A DNA stretch of 58,619 bases from a virus: positions 1 through 58,619 of IMG/VR virus record IMGVR_UViG_3300030202_000422; one strand, given 5' to 3'. Below are positions 58,156-58,619 of this stretch, piece by piece. The stretch's first letter is position 1; every line of letters starts with the position of its first letter. The position numbers and the translations under genes were made by a program. The notes below the pieces were generated by a model. It saw only the letters and a program-made list of their open reading frames with translations. It had not been told where the DNA came from and did no database searches.

Positions 58156-58478
58156 CGCATCTTCGCTGGACGTACGCCCTTACGAGCTATGCCAGCGCCT
58201 CTTACTTTGCCACCCTTTTTGTAGCCCTTATACAGACTAGGGTTTTCTTTTATACGCTGTCGTTTTTTCTTCTGAGCAGCTTTTTTTCTTTTCTCTTCAG
58301 CTAGGCGTTTTTCTCGGTATGCAAGTATTTCTTCCATAGTTAGCCTGTCTTCTGACATACCGGGAATAAGACCTCTAACTCCTTCTTTCTCATATCCAGC
58401 ACCAAAAACATCTTTGCGAGCTTCGTTTAGTTCTCCAATAAAACTAAATGGCCCTTTGCTTTTTTTATCTTTAGCCAT
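58152..58478 (-). CDS. Helical basic protein with KVRGAGIARKG tail
   Basis: 108 aa. A short N-terminal part (FSFIGELNEARKDVFGAGYEKEG) leads to a charged helix (MEEILAYREKRLAEEKRKKAAQKKKRQRI), and the tail GYKKGGKVRGAGIARKGVRPAKMR is shared with the 176-aa protein and the edge fragment. It occupies the place of the 176-aa gene in the duplicated block, but only the tail is alike. Function unknown. Confidence 0.72.
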   Translation of the reverse strand: MAKDKKSKGPFSFIGELNEARKDVFGAGYEKEGVRGLIPGMSEDRLTMEEILAYREKRLAEEKRKKAAQKKKRQRIKENPSLYKGYKKGGKVRGAGIARKGVRPAKMR

Positions 58479-58487
58479 ACCTAACTC

Positions 58488-58619
58488 CTAACGCATCTTC
58501 GCTGGACGTACACCCTTACGAGCGATACCGGCACCGCGAACCTTCTGTGTAGTAGGCTTCTTACCGCCTTTAGCACCACCTTTTGAAGACATCTTAGACT
58601 TCATGCCACCTTTGGCGAA
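58488..58619 (-). CDS. C-terminal fragment of a third KVRGAGIARKG-tailed protein
   Basis: The last 43 codons of a gene that enters from the right edge: GGMKSKM repeats, then KVRGAGIARKGVRPAKMR and TAG at 58488. The GGMKSK part is like the repeats in the 176-aa protein at 1271-1801, so this is its closest paralog. The end of the window interrupts the gene. Confidence 0.75.
   Translation of the reverse strand, partial: FAKGGMKSKMSSKGGAKGGKKPTTQKVRGAGIARKGVRPAKMR

Noticed and set aside
1-58619. tRNA genes, integrase, CI-like repressor, phage RNA polymerase, insertion sequences
   Set aside because: I looked for cloverleaf arms, recombinase and polymerase motifs and transposase features on both strands by eye and found none; a tRNA could still be missed without a covariance search.

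Overview
The window looks like most of the genome of an uncultured marine tailed phage, probably with a short (podovirus-type) tail. It carries TerS/TerL, portal, scaffold, a Mu/HK97-type major capsid protein, two kinds of small head-tail adaptor, a nozzle-like protein, very large internal virion proteins and an S74-processed fibre. No tape-measure, sheath, tail-tube or baseplate gene is visible. It also has a complete replication set but no RNA polymerase, integrase or CI-type repressor. Gene style (GG[M/V/I] motifs, lysine-rich micro-proteins, low-complexity structural proteins) is what I remember from pelagic phage genomes; no search was run.

Layout. (1) 1-12271, minus strand, read right to left: TerS, TerL, portal, a 64-aa protein, a GroES-like co-chaperonin, scaffold, two head proteins, major capsid protein (followed by a terminator at 4041-4066), two beta-rich structural proteins, then basic micro-genes ending in a truncated adaptor gene at the left edge. 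(2) 12272-12717 and 13195-13939: two non-coding regulatory regions flanking one early gene. They hold promoters, a G-quadruplex motif, a DnaA box, direct repeats and the first copies of an 18-bp operator-like repeat (GTTATAAC-CA-GTTATAAC; five copies between 12.6 and 17.9 kb). (3) 13940-31509, plus strand, early/replication: a MoxR AAA+ ATPase / VWA-metallopeptidase module with a third partner, then VRR-NUC nuclease, family-A DNA polymerase, Cas4/RecB-like nuclease, SNF2 helicase, excisionase-like HTH protein, a probable ssDNA-binding protein and a primase-helicase. (4) 31510-31618: a convergent hairpin. (5) 31619-58619, minus strand: adaptors, fibre module, 2OG oxygenase, lysis cassette (holins, lysozyme, SNase), nozzle-like protein, and four large internal or virion proteins ending in a 1910-aa protein with a zincin motif.

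The two minus-strand blocks make one coherent late operon if the right edge is placed next to the left edge. That suggests a circularly permuted genome opened inside a duplicated gene block: three genes near the left edge have diverged second copies at 56952-58155. The edges do not overlap, so some sequence is probably missing there.

How it works together: host RNA polymerase would start early plus-strand transcription at the operator-linked promoters. The primase-helicase, SSB, polymerase and nucleases copy and process DNA near the repeat-rich region. The late minus-strand operon builds the capsid, helped by the phage co-chaperonin, packages DNA, adds adaptor, nozzle and fibres, and lyses the cell. 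The least explained parts are the MoxR/VWA module, the 18-bp repeat family, the duplicated micro-gene block with a shared C-terminal KVRGAGIARKG-type tail, and several strong RNA hairpins.
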